The translations under genes were made by a program, and so were the position numbers. A stretch of 64,000 nt of DNA from Pseudarthrobacter sp. fls2-241-R2A-127 (GTDB lineage: Bacteria > Actinomycetota > Actinomycetes > Actinomycetales > Micrococcaceae), in assembly GCF_030209355.1 (NCBI RefSeq), contig NZ_JARVSF010000011.1:62001-126000 (forward strand), read 5' to 3'. This document shows positions 17,537-25,827 of the stretch, piece after piece. A model generated the notes under the pieces. That model was given only the letters and a program-made list of their open reading frames with translations. It ran no database searches and was not told the DNA's origin. Position 1 is the first letter of the stretch; every line of letters starts with the position of its first letter.

Positions 17537-18699
17537 AAGGATTGACCCCCATGACTGCACTTGCACCGGCCGAACCCACGCAGGCTGAAGAAGCAACTGA
17601 TGCCGCGGAATCGCCGCTGGAGGGATTCCGCATCGGCGTCACCTCGGACCGGCGCTCCCGCGACCTCATCGACGCACTGGAACGGCGCGGCGCTGAAGTG
17701 CTGCATGCTCCCGCACTGAAGATTGCCCCCGTCCAGGAGGACATGCGCCTGATCGAGGACACCCGTGCCATCATCGCCGCGAAGCCGGACCTGTGCATCG
17801 CCACCACGGCCTACGGCATGCGCCGCTGGTGCGAAGCCGCAGACTCCTTCGGACTCGGCGACGAACTGTTGGAAACCCTGGGAAGCTGCCGCATGTTCGT
17901 CCGGGGACCCAAAGCCCGGGGTGCCGTCCGCGCGGCGGGCCTCGCCGACGTCGGGATCAGCAGCGACGAAACCACCGCCACCCTGGTGGACATGCTGCTC
18001 ACCGAAGGCGTGCGCGGCAAGACCGTTGCCATGCAGCTGCACGGCTATACGGACGTCCGCCAAATCGAACGGCTGCGGATGTCCGGTGCCACCGTCCTGA
18101 CCGTCACGCCCTACCGCTGGGTGAAGCCCGACGGCGAAGACAAGCTTCCGCGGCTGATCGAGGCCGCCTGCAACGGGAACCTGGACGTCCTCACCTTCAC
18201 CAGCGCGCCGGCAGTGGACGCCATGTGGAGCACGGCCCACGAGATGGGCCTGTACAAACAGCTGGTGGAGAGCCTGAAACTGAACGTAACCACCGCCGTG
18301 GTGGGTCCCGTCACGGCACAGCCGCTGCTGGACGCCGGGGTGACTCCGCTGATCCCGGAACGCTTCCGGATGGGAGCCCTGATCCGGCTGGTCTGCGAAC
18401 ACCTGGCGTTGAACCATGTCAGGCGCCTGGACACCCGCTCCGGAAACATCGAGCTCCGGGGCCGCAGCCTGCGCATCGACGGCAGGCAGGTGGAACTCGC
18501 CCCCGCCCCGCTGCTGCTCCTGCGCGCGCTGCTCGGCGCCGGAGGCGCGGTCCTCTCCCGCGAATCGCTCTCGGACCTGCTGGAACTGCGTGGTTCGGTC
18601 CATGCGCTGGACATGACCGTGAGCCGGCTGCGGTCATCGCTCCCGGACGGCAAGCTCATTGAAACCGTGGTGAAACGGGGCTACCGGATCCGCGTCTGA
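17533..18699 (+). CDS. nnaR: HemD-like domain fused to winged-helix DNA-binding domain (NnaR-type nitrate/nitrite regulator)
   Basis: A 388-residue protein. Residues ~30-280 form a uroporphyrinogen-III-synthase-like bilobed domain (FRIGVTSDRRSRDLIDALERRGAEV ends its first strand and helix by ~57). Residues ~295-388 form an OmpR/PhoB-type winged helix ending in METVVKRGYRIRV-like sequence (here IETVVKRGYRIRV). This architecture is that of Mycobacterium smegmatis NnaR, which works with GlnR to activate nitrate and nitrite genes. Position directly after nirB-cobA supports the assignment; enzymatic HemD activity remains possible. ATG 17533 overlaps the cobA stop. ATG 17551, nine bases after AAAGGA, may be the real start. 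Confidence 0.85.
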   Translation: MKGLTPMTALAPAEPTQAEEATDAAESPLEGFRIGVTSDRRSRDLIDALERRGAEVLHAPALKIAPVQEDMRLIEDTRAIIAAKPDLCIATTAYGMRRWCEAADSFGLGDELLETLGSCRMFVRGPKARGAVRAAGLADVGISSDETTATLVDMLLTEGVRGKTVAMQLHGYTDVRQIERLRMSGATVLTVTPYRWVKPDGEDKLPRLIEAACNGNLDVLTFTSAPAVDAMWSTAHEMGLYKQLVESLKLNVTTAVVGPVTAQPLLDAGVTPLIPERFRMGALIRLVCEHLALNHVRRLDTRSGNIELRGRSLRIDGRQVELAPAPLLLLRALLGAGGAVLSRESLSDLLELRGSVHALDMTVSRLRSSLPDGKLIETVVKRGYRIRV

Positions 18700-18761
18700 G
18701 GTCCGGGACGCGGCCAAATGTGTCGGCCCGCTCCCGGATGAGAGGTGCGTCACGGGTTCTG

Positions 18762-18880
18762 TTACCGGCCGGTAAATACTGGCGAACAGGACGCTCCGAA
18801 ACAGCAATGGACGGGTAACACAACCGAAAAAGCAGGCCCCTACGCTGGGTGCATCACGAAGTTCCGGCCGGTTACCGGCC
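18762..18880 (+). promoter_or_regulatory. Paired palindromes ahead of the short flavoprotein gene
   Basis: Two palindromes share the core GTTACCGGCC. The first is the perfect 14-mer TTACCGGCCGGTAA at 18762-18775. The second is GGCCGGT-T-ACCGGCC at 18866-18880, ending five bases before the GAAAGG of the downstream gene. Between them a two-box GlnR-like half site, GTAAC-n6-GAAAA, lies at 18815-18830. The layout suggests regulator binding at the promoter plus an operator or leader hairpin close to the ribosome binding site. The binding protein is unknown; the NnaR-like product just upstream is a candidate. Confidence 0.45.
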
Positions 18881-18900
18881 ACCAGCGAAAGGCCCAGCAC

Positions 18901-19794
18901 ATGTCCGCTCCGGCATCCTCCCCGTCCACCTCAGACGCAACCCGCATCGTCATCGCCGGGGCCGGACCGGCCGCCCAAGCCCTGGTCGCGCAGCTGGACC
19001 GCGCCCGTTTCACCGGCACCATCACCGTGCTGAGCAACCGGGACGACACCCCCGCCGAACTGCTGGAACTGGCCATGCTGCCCCAGGTCTCCGTGCGCTT
19101 CGGCCAGCCCGCAAGCCACATCGACGCCGCCAACCGCACCGTGGCCACCGCAGACGGCATGGAATTCACTTACGACCAGCTGGTCATCGCCACCGGTTCC
19201 GCCCCCGTAGCCAGCCCCGTTGACGGCGCCGGCCAGTGCCTGAGCTACGCCACCATCGACGACGCCCCGCGCATCGCCGAAGGCGTGCAGGAAATCACCC
19301 GTGAGCTGGGACGCAGGCCCATCGGCATCCTCGTCGGCACGGGCGCGGCCGCCGGACAGGCAGAGGCCGTCCTCCGGGCCAAGGGTGTGCGGCCCATCCG
19401 TACCACGGCCCGGCCCGCCGCCGTCGTCCCGGCCGCTGTCCCGGGCGGATCCGGCTCCGGACTGGCGTCCTCGGCCGTCGTCTTCGAGGACGGCAGCAGC
19501 ATGACAGGAGACCTGGTGGTCCTGGCCGAGGAGCGGGTGTCCCGTGACAGCCTTGCTGCCACGGCCGGTGTGCGGACCGCGGCCGGCGGCGGCATCGTGA
19601 TCAGCCGCGACTTCCGTACCTCGGTCCCGGGCATTTGGGCGATTGGTGACGCTGCGGCGTTCGACGGCGTGCGGCTGGGCCTGCTGGTCGCGGCGGCGTC
19701 CGCTGCCGGGGCCTGCGCCACCCAGTTGCTGACCGCGGTTGCCGCGGCGACGCCGTCTGCCACTCCCGTGCCGGCACTCCAGGTGGCCGCCTGA
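18901..19794 (+). CDS. Shortened NirB/NasB-type FAD-dependent oxidoreductase
   Basis: A 297-residue protein with a clear FAD fold (IVIAGAGPAAQALVAQL), the YDQLVIATGSAP turn and the closing IWAIGDAAAFDG motif of pyridine-nucleotide-disulfide oxidoreductases. It is about 100 residues shorter than the usual two-nucleotide enzyme. The second dinucleotide fold is reduced to GILVGTGAAAGQAEAVLR and lacks the normal follow-on sequence, and there is no [2Fe-2S] domain. It resembles the N-terminal part of NirB and may be a regulatory or accessory reductase. ATG 18901 follows GCGAAAGGCCC, almost the same leader as nirB. Confidence 0.75.
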   Translation: MSAPASSPSTSDATRIVIAGAGPAAQALVAQLDRARFTGTITVLSNRDDTPAELLELAMLPQVSVRFGQPASHIDAANRTVATADGMEFTYDQLVIATGSAPVASPVDGAGQCLSYATIDDAPRIAEGVQEITRELGRRPIGILVGTGAAAGQAEAVLRAKGVRPIRTTARPAAVVPAAVPGGSGSGLASSAVVFEDGSSMTGDLVVLAEERVSRDSLAATAGVRTAAGGGIVISRDFRTSVPGIWAIGDAAAFDGVRLGLLVAAASAAGACATQLLTAVAAATPSATPVPALQVAA

Positions 19795-19850
19795 CGGGGC
19801 CGCCCGGGTCCTCCCGCGGCGCCCGTACCCGGGCGCCCGGTACGGCCCCG
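19795..19850 (+). terminator. Possible terminator after the nitrate cluster
   Basis: An 8-bp outer repeat (CGGGGCCG and CGGCCCCG) encloses a GC-rich inner palindrome around CGGGCGCCCG. It starts at the stop codon of the short flavoprotein gene and precedes deoC, so it is well placed to end the upstream transcript. The stem is imperfect. Confidence 0.45.
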
Positions 19851-19925
19851 GTGCGCTGTGACAAGATGGTTTCCGAAAAGAGTCACTGACGCGCCGGGCC
19901 CACAAAGCCCCTCGAGAGGACCATC

Positions 19926-20642
19926 ATGAGCAATGAAGCCACCGTTCACGCAGGCACCGCCAAACCGGCCGGTGACGGCATCGCCTCCTACATCGATCAC
20001 ACACTGCTCAAGCCCGAAGCCTCGGAAGCCGAGGTGCTGAAAGTCTGCGCCGAGGCCGCCGAGTACGGGTTCAAGTCGGTCTGCGTTAACCCCGTGTGGG
20101 TCAAGACCGTCACGACGGCGCTGAAGGGCTCGGGCGTCCTCACCTGCTCCGTGGTGGGCTTTCCGCTGGGAGCGACCCCCACGGACGTGAAATCGTTCGA
20201 GGCCCGCGGCGCGGTGCTGGACGGCGCGGACGAGGTGGACATGGTGATCAACATCGCCGCTGCCAGGGCAGGCGACAAGGGCGCCCTGGCCGATGACATC
20301 GCTGCCGTGGCCGAAACCGTCCACGCCGGTGGCGCCATCCTGAAGGTCATCATCGAAACGGCCCTCCTGACCGACGAACAGAAGGTCCTCGCCTGCCAGG
20401 CGGCGGTGGAGGCAGGCGCCGACTTCGTCAAGACCTCCACAGGGTTCAACGGCGGGGGCGCCACCGTCGAAGACGTGGCCCTGATGCGCAACGCCGTGGG
20501 CCCAAACATGGGGGTCAAGGCCTCCGGCGGCGTACGGTCCCTGGCCGACGCTCAGGCTATGATTGCTGCAGGTGCAACACGAATCGGCGCCAGCTCCGGG
20601 ATTGCCATCGTCAAGGGTGAACAGGGTTCAACCGCTTACTGA
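19926..20642 (+). CDS. deoC: Deoxyribose-phosphate aldolase
   Basis: A 238-residue class I aldolase of the TIM-barrel DeoC family, cleaving 2-deoxyribose-5-phosphate to glyceraldehyde-3-phosphate and acetaldehyde. Present are the IDHTLLKP start, DEVDMVINI, the Schiff-base lysine in FVKTSTGF, and the second catalytic lysine in GVKASGGVR. Start ATG 19926 follows GAGAGGA. It completes nucleoside salvage with the phosphorylase and mutase found 7-9 kb upstream but is not in their operon. A small membrane protein gene follows after 53 bp. Confidence 0.95.
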   Translation: MSNEATVHAGTAKPAGDGIASYIDHTLLKPEASEAEVLKVCAEAAEYGFKSVCVNPVWVKTVTTALKGSGVLTCSVVGFPLGATPTDVKSFEARGAVLDGADEVDMVINIAAARAGDKGALADDIAAVAETVHAGGAILKVIIETALLTDEQKVLACQAAVEAGADFVKTSTGFNGGGATVEDVALMRNAVGPNMGVKASGGVRSLADAQAMIAAGATRIGASSGIAIVKGEQGSTAY

Positions 20643-20695
20643 CCGGCACCGGAAAGCCGCCACAGACCACGCCCTGCGGGGCCGAGGAGGAACAC

Positions 20696-20959
20696 ATGTC
20701 CAGCAAGATCAACGCGTCCGGCCGGGACACGACGTCGAACCAGGACATTGTCCGCACCCCGCAGAACGAGAACAACACGGCCACCAGCGCCGTCCTGTTC
20801 GTGGTCAGCTTCGCTCTGTTCCTGGGCGCCATCTACTCCTTGTCCTTCCTGACCCTGGAAAACCCCTGGCCGATGGCCGTATGCCTGGTCCTGTTCGCGC
20901 TGGCGTTCTGGATCCCGCAGACCGTGCTTGGCCGCTCCGACTCCGCAGGCGAGCACTAG
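20696..20959 (+). CDS. Small two-helix membrane protein of unknown function
   Basis: An 87-residue protein with a hydrophilic Asn/Thr-rich first third and two membrane helices (around residues 31-52 and 58-77), so both ends should face the same side. ATG 20696 is preceded by an excellent GAGGAGGA. I do not recognise a characterised family. It follows deoC on the same strand and ends before a remarkably long hairpin. Confidence 0.8.
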   Translation: MSSKINASGRDTTSNQDIVRTPQNENNTATSAVLFVVSFALFLGAIYSLSFLTLENPWPMAVCLVLFALAFWIPQTVLGRSDSAGEH

Positions 20960-21030
20960 GCCCAGCCAACTGGCAGTAGTTGTGGTTTGAGGCCTGATAA
21001 CGGCCCACAAATGCCACGGGCTGGAACAAG

Positions 21031-21083
21031 CAGCAGACAGCAAAGGACCCCGGACATTGTCCGGGGTCCTTTGCTGTCTGCTG
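21031..21083. terminator. 25-bp perfect hairpin between convergent genes
   Basis: The left arm at 21031-21055 (starting CAGCAGACAGCAAAGGACCC) is the exact reverse complement of 21059-21083, separated by only ATT. It lies between the small membrane gene and the convergent YdjM-like gene. Function as a bidirectional terminator is likely; the length and perfection are unusual. Confidence 0.8.
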
Positions 21084-21100
21084 CCCAAGGCCTGTCCCTG

Positions 21101-21916
21101 CTAGAACCAGAGCCTGATCCAGGCCCCCGCGGCGGCGGCCACCGGGCCCCAGTGGTCCCGGGCGATCGCCCAGCCGGCCATGGACATGCCCACCATGGCG
21201 TAGGCACCGACCGGGATCAGCACCAGCCACTCGCGCTTGGATCCGGCCCGCCCCAGCAGGGGCACCGAGAGGGCGCCGTTGGCCCGCCAGACGTTCCGGA
21301 GCAGGGGCAGCCGGCGCAGGATTTTCGGCGGCCGCACCACCAGCGGCCAGAGCAGCGGCACTCCCCCGGTGGTGACCAGGTCGCCCACAATATGGACCAC
21401 CACGCCGATCAGCATCGAGGTGGGCAGCCAGGTCCATTGTTCCGGCGCGAAGAACGTGACCAGGCCTGCCATCGCCAGGGCGAAGATCCAGTTTGAGATG
21501 AAGCCGTTCTTGGGAAAGAGCTTCAGCGCTTTGGCGGCGATGTTGATCAGGAACATGCACAGCAGCCCGGCGCCGACGGACAGGTGCCCCCACGGGGTAT
21601 CCACATGGACCTGGGATGCCAGGCCGGCCAGGAACACGAACACCGCGGCACCCAGAATGGAATGCGTGCCCTGCCGGTGGCCGCCGCTGGCATTCTCGAT
21701 ACCCCGCGCGATCACATTGGACAGTGGCGGGAGCGAGTGGGCCACCGTGCTGGAGCGGTGGTCCCAGTCGCACACCAGGGCCGTGCCCGCCGTGGCCATG
21801 CCACCGATGAGGATGCCGGTGGGATCCAGTGGATACCAGCCCAGCGTGTACGGTCCCGTGGACGCAACAGCAACCCACGCCGCGGCTCCCGACGCGGCGT
21901 GGTGTCCTCCCATCAT
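21101..21916 (-). CDS. YdjM-like (DUF457) membrane-bound hydrolase family protein
   Basis: A 271-residue membrane protein with several hydrophobic helices and the family's conserved polar residues: GHHAASG at the N-terminus, DWDHRSS near residue 50 and GGHRQGTHS near residue 79, with HIVGDLVTTGG further on. These His/Asp clusters resemble metal-binding sites, and the family is annotated as membrane-bound metal-dependent hydrolases. Substrate unknown. E. coli YdjM is SOS-regulated. Here the gene starts three bases after the mfd stop, so it is co-transcribed with a DNA-repair factor. An adjacent second ATG (21913) is an equal start. Confidence 0.82.
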   Translation of the reverse strand: MMGGHHAASGAAAWVAVASTGPYTLGWYPLDPTGILIGGMATAGTALVCDWDHRSSTVAHSLPPLSNVIARGIENASGGHRQGTHSILGAAVFVFLAGLASQVHVDTPWGHLSVGAGLLCMFLINIAAKALKLFPKNGFISNWIFALAMAGLVTFFAPEQWTWLPTSMLIGVVVHIVGDLVTTGGVPLLWPLVVRPPKILRRLPLLRNVWRANGALSVPLLGRAGSKREWLVLIPVGAYAMVGMSMAGWAIARDHWGPVAAAAGAWIRLWF

Positions 21917-21919
21917 CCG

Positions 21920-24900
21920 CTAACCGACAGTCAGGGGAGCATCGGAGAAGATGTTCCGGATCACGCCGTTGGCCCATTCGAGGATCTCCGCGTCCTGCAG
22001 GTCCCGGCCGCCAATCCGTGCGGTTTTCGGCTTGGGGATGAGGATGGCGTCCAGTGCCGGTTTGGATTGCGAGCCCGGATACATCCGGGTCAGCCGCATC
22101 TGCTTGGACTCCGGCAGCTGGGCCGGGGAGAACTTGATGAAATTGCCCTGCAGCGCCACATCGGTCAGGCCGGCCTCGCGTGCGCCCACCCGGAACCGGG
22201 CCACGGCCACGAGGTTCTGCGCGGGCAGCGGCAGTTCGCCGTAGCGGTCCACGAGCTCGGCCATGACCTCGTCGATGGCCTCGTTGGTGACGGCGGCGGC
22301 GAGCTTCCGGTAGGCCTCCAGGCGCAGCCGTTCGCCGGGAACGTAGTCGTGCGGCAGGTGCGCGTTGACCGGCAGCTCGATCTTCATCTCCGCAGCCTTC
22401 TCTTCGGCCTCGCCGCGGAAGTCCGCCACGGCCTCGCCTACCAGGCGGATGTACAGGTCGAAGCCCACCCCCTGGATGTGGCCGGACTGTTCACCGCCCA
22501 GCAGGTTACCGGCGCCGCGGATCTCCAGGTCCTTCATGGCCAGCTGCATGCCGGCTCCCAGTTCGTTGTGCGCGGCCACCGCCTTGAGCCGTTCCAGGGC
22601 CACCTCGCCCAGGGGTTTCTCCGAGGGGTACAGGAAGTAGGCGTAGGCGCGCTCCCGGCCGCGGCCCACCCGGCCGCGCAGCTGGTGCAGCTGGGACAGG
22701 CCGTACTTGTCCGCGCCATCCACGATCAGGGTGTTGGCGTTGGAGATGTCCAGCCCGGTCTCGATGATGGTGGTGCAGACCAGGACGTCGAAGCGCTTCT
22801 CCCAGAAGTCCACGATGATCTGTTCCAGCCGGCTCTCGGACATCTTGCCGTGCGCCACCTCCACGCGCGCCTCAGGCACCAGTTCGCGGATCTTGGCGGC
22901 GGTGCGCTCGATCGTGGAGACCCGGTTGTGGACGAAGAACACCTGTCCTTCACGCATCAGCTCGCGGCGGATCGCGGCGGAGGTCTGCTTGTCCGTGTAC
23001 GGGCCGACATAGGTCAGCACCGGGTGCCGTTCTTCGGGCGGGGTGGCCAGGGTGGAGGTTTCCCGGATGCCGGTCAGGGACATCTCCAGCGTGCGCGGAA
23101 TGGGGGTGGCGCTCATGGCCAGCACGTCCACGTTGGTGCGCATCTTCTTCAGCGCTTCCTTGTGTTCCACGCCGAACCGCTGTTCCTCGTCAACGATCAC
23201 CAGGCCCAGGTCCTTGAACTCGAAGTCCTTGGACAACAACCGGTGCGTGCCGATCACCACGTCCACGGCGCCGCTCTTGACGCCCTCGGCGGTTTCCTTG
23301 GACTCCTTCGCGGACTGGAAGCGGGAGAGCGGCTTGACCCGGAGCGGGAAGCCGGAGAACCGTTCGGTGAACGTCTCATAGTGCTGCTGGGCCAGCAGCG
23401 TGGTGGGCACCAGCACGGCCACTTGCTTGCCGTCCTGCACGGCCTTGAACGCCGCCCGTACCGCGATCTCAGTCTTGCCGTAGCCGACGTCGCCGGACAC
23501 CAGGCGGTCCATGGGGATTTCCCGCTCCATGTCCGCCTTGACCTCGTTGATGGTGGTCAGCTGGTCCGGGGTTTCCACGTACGGGAAGGCTTCCTCGAGC
23601 TCGCGCTGCCAGGGCGTGTCCGGGCCGAACGCGTGGCCGCGGGAGGCCATCCGGGCCGAGTACAGCCGGATCAGTTCACCGGCGATCTCCTTGACAGCCT
23701 TCCGCGCCTTGGACTTGGTGCTGGCCCAGTCCGCGCCGCCCATCTTGCTCAGGACGGGGGTGTCGCCGCCCACGTAGCGGGTCACCTGGTCCAGCTGGTC
23801 CGTGGGGACGAACAACCTGTCGCCGGGGGCCCCGCGCTTGGCCGGCGCGTATTCCAGGACCAGGTATTCACGGACGCCGTCCCCGCCGCCTGCCACCTTG
23901 CGCTGGATCAGTTCCACGAACCGGCCAATGCCGTGCTGTTCGTGGACCACATGGTCCCCCGCCACCAGCTGCAGGGGGTCGACGGCGTTGCGCCGCTTGG
24001 AGGGCATCTTCCGCATGTCCTTGGTGGACCCGGCGGAGGTACGGCCCAGGAGATCGGCTTCGGTGAGCAGGCCAAGTTTGAGCCCGTCCAGGACAAAACC
24101 GCGGCCGACGGCGGCGGTGGTCACCTCGATGATGCCCGCCTGGGGTTCGTGGTCCAGGCTGTCCACGCGGGCGCAGGGGATGTCGTTTTCGTGGAACAGC
24201 TCGGCCAGGCGCTGGGCGGGCCCGGGGCCCTCGGTGGCCACCACGATCCGCCATTGGTCCCGCACGTGGGAGCCGATGAAGTCCATCATCTCGGCGACGT
24301 CGCCCTGGTAGCCGCGGGGTTCACGGGCGTGCAGGTTCAGGACGTCGATCTCGGGCAGCAGTTCGGCGTCCTGCGCCAGCGACGTGATGGACCACCAGGA
24401 CACCCCGTGCCCCAGCGCGGAGCTGCGGGTCTCGGCCAGCGACCGGAAGCTCGCCGAATGGAGCGCGGCGCTGGCCTGGGAGCTGAGGTCCAGGGGCGCG
24501 GCTCCGCCGTCGGATGCCGTGGACCAGGCCGCTTCGAGGAACTCCTCGTTGGTAGCGGCGAGGTCGTGGGCGCGGGTGCGCACCTTCTCCGGCTCAATCA
24601 CCACGGCGATGGAGTCAGCGGGCAGCTGGTCCACGAACGGGACCATCGCGTCCACCAGTACCGGGGCCAGGGATTCCATGCCCTCCACCGCGATGCCGCC
24701 GGCGATCTTTTCGAGCATGTCGGCAGCGGCCGGCAGCTGGGACTTCAATGTGGCGGCGCGGGACATCACGGACGGCGTGATGAGGATTTCGCGGCACGGT
24801 GGCGCGTGCAGTTCCGTGGGGTGGTGGATGCCCGGGGCGGACAGCGAGCGCTGGTCGGCAACGGCGAACCACCGCATCTGGTCCACTTCGTCCCCGAAGA

Positions 24901-25615
24901 ACTCCACCCGGATGGGGTGGTCCTCGGTGGGCGGGAAGACGTCGATGATGCCGCCGCGGACGGCGAATTCGCCGCGGTGCGTCACCATGTCCACCCGGGC
25001 GTAGGCCGCGTCCGCGAGGCGCCTCACCACATCGGAGAACGGCACCTCCTGGCCGGCCTTCAACGTCACCGGAACCAGGTCGCCCAAGCCGGCCACCACC
25101 GGCTGGACCACGGCCCGTACAGGCGCGACGACGACCCGCAGCCGGGCCGTCGTCGAACTTTCCGGGTGGGCCAGGCGGCGCAGGACGGAGAGCCGGCGCC
25201 CCACGGTGTCCGAGCGCGGCGACAGCCGCTCGTGCGGAAGGGTTTCCCAACTGGGGAACTCGGCTACGGTGTCAGCCGGCAGGTAGGCGCGCAGGGCCGC
25301 GGAAAGGTCCTCGGCTTCCCGGCCGGTGGCCGTCACGGCAAGCACCACCCCCGGGTCGCCGCCGTCTGCGGATGCGGCCAGGCCGTCTGCCATCTCCGCC
25401 AGCAGTACGGGCCGCAGGCCGGCAGGAGCACTGATCTGGTAGTCCTGACCGCGGACCTCGAAGCCGCGTGCGGCCTCGGCCCGGACCCGGCCGAAGGTGC
25501 GGTCCGGTTCCAGGGCACGGCGCAGGCCATCCAGCGTGGGGACCGCGCCGGAGCTGCCGGCGCGGGTTTTACCGGTGCTGGACGTGCCGGCGGCGGACTG
25601 GCCGGAAAGACTCAT
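21920..25615 (-). CDS. mfd: Transcription-repair coupling factor Mfd
   Basis: A 1231-residue ATP-dependent translocase that removes RNA polymerase stalled at DNA lesions and recruits UvrA. It has a UvrB-like N-terminal half, the CarD-like RNA-polymerase-interacting domain around VHEQHGIGRFV, a RecG-like helicase core with Walker A GDVGYGKTE and DEEQRFGV as the DEAD-box equivalent, helicase motif VI within QLRGRVGRGRERAYAY, and a C-terminal TRCF domain. ATG 25615 was chosen because ACAGGAG lies just upstream; a start at 25717 is in frame without a site. It diverges from the NAD-binding protein gene. Confidence 0.96.
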   Translation of the reverse strand: MSLSGQSAAGTSSTGKTRAGSSGAVPTLDGLRRALEPDRTFGRVRAEAARGFEVRGQDYQISAPAGLRPVLLAEMADGLAASADGGDPGVVLAVTATGREAEDLSAALRAYLPADTVAEFPSWETLPHERLSPRSDTVGRRLSVLRRLAHPESSTTARLRVVVAPVRAVVQPVVAGLGDLVPVTLKAGQEVPFSDVVRRLADAAYARVDMVTHRGEFAVRGGIIDVFPPTEDHPIRVEFFGDEVDQMRWFAVADQRSLSAPGIHHPTELHAPPCREILITPSVMSRAATLKSQLPAAADMLEKIAGGIAVEGMESLAPVLVDAMVPFVDQLPADSIAVVIEPEKVRTRAHDLAATNEEFLEAAWSTASDGGAAPLDLSSQASAALHSASFRSLAETRSSALGHGVSWWSITSLAQDAELLPEIDVLNLHAREPRGYQGDVAEMMDFIGSHVRDQWRIVVATEGPGPAQRLAELFHENDIPCARVDSLDHEPQAGIIEVTTAAVGRGFVLDGLKLGLLTEADLLGRTSAGSTKDMRKMPSKRRNAVDPLQLVAGDHVVHEQHGIGRFVELIQRKVAGGGDGVREYLVLEYAPAKRGAPGDRLFVPTDQLDQVTRYVGGDTPVLSKMGGADWASTKSKARKAVKEIAGELIRLYSARMASRGHAFGPDTPWQRELEEAFPYVETPDQLTTINEVKADMEREIPMDRLVSGDVGYGKTEIAVRAAFKAVQDGKQVAVLVPTTLLAQQHYETFTERFSGFPLRVKPLSRFQSAKESKETAEGVKSGAVDVVIGTHRLLSKDFEFKDLGLVIVDEEQRFGVEHKEALKKMRTNVDVLAMSATPIPRTLEMSLTGIRETSTLATPPEERHPVLTYVGPYTDKQTSAAIRRELMREGQVFFVHNRVSTIERTAAKIRELVPEARVEVAHGKMSESRLEQIIVDFWEKRFDVLVCTTIIETGLDISNANTLIVDGADKYGLSQLHQLRGRVGRGRERAYAYFLYPSEKPLGEVALERLKAVAAHNELGAGMQLAMKDLEIRGAGNLLGGEQSGHIQGVGFDLYIRLVGEAVADFRGEAEEKAAEMKIELPVNAHLPHDYVPGERLRLEAYRKLAAAVTNEAIDEVMAELVDRYGELPLPAQNLVAVARFRVGAREAGLTDVALQGNFIKFSPAQLPESKQMRLTRMYPGSQSKPALDAILIPKPKTARIGGRDLQDAEILEWANGVIRNIFSDAPLTVG

Positions 25616-25827
25616 GGCAGAAGCTCCTGTGGTGTTCATGAAGATCGCAGGCAACGCGAAAACCCGAAATTCGCTGCGAATCCCGGGGACTTCCAGCCTA
25701 CCGCGCGGGACCGACATGGCAGAGCGGCGACAGCGGGCCTAGGCTGGCACTGCCATCGCATTCGGCGTCGGAGCGGCCGTCCGGACAGGACTCCGCTCCG
25801 AATCACAGGGGACGAACAGGAGCGAGT

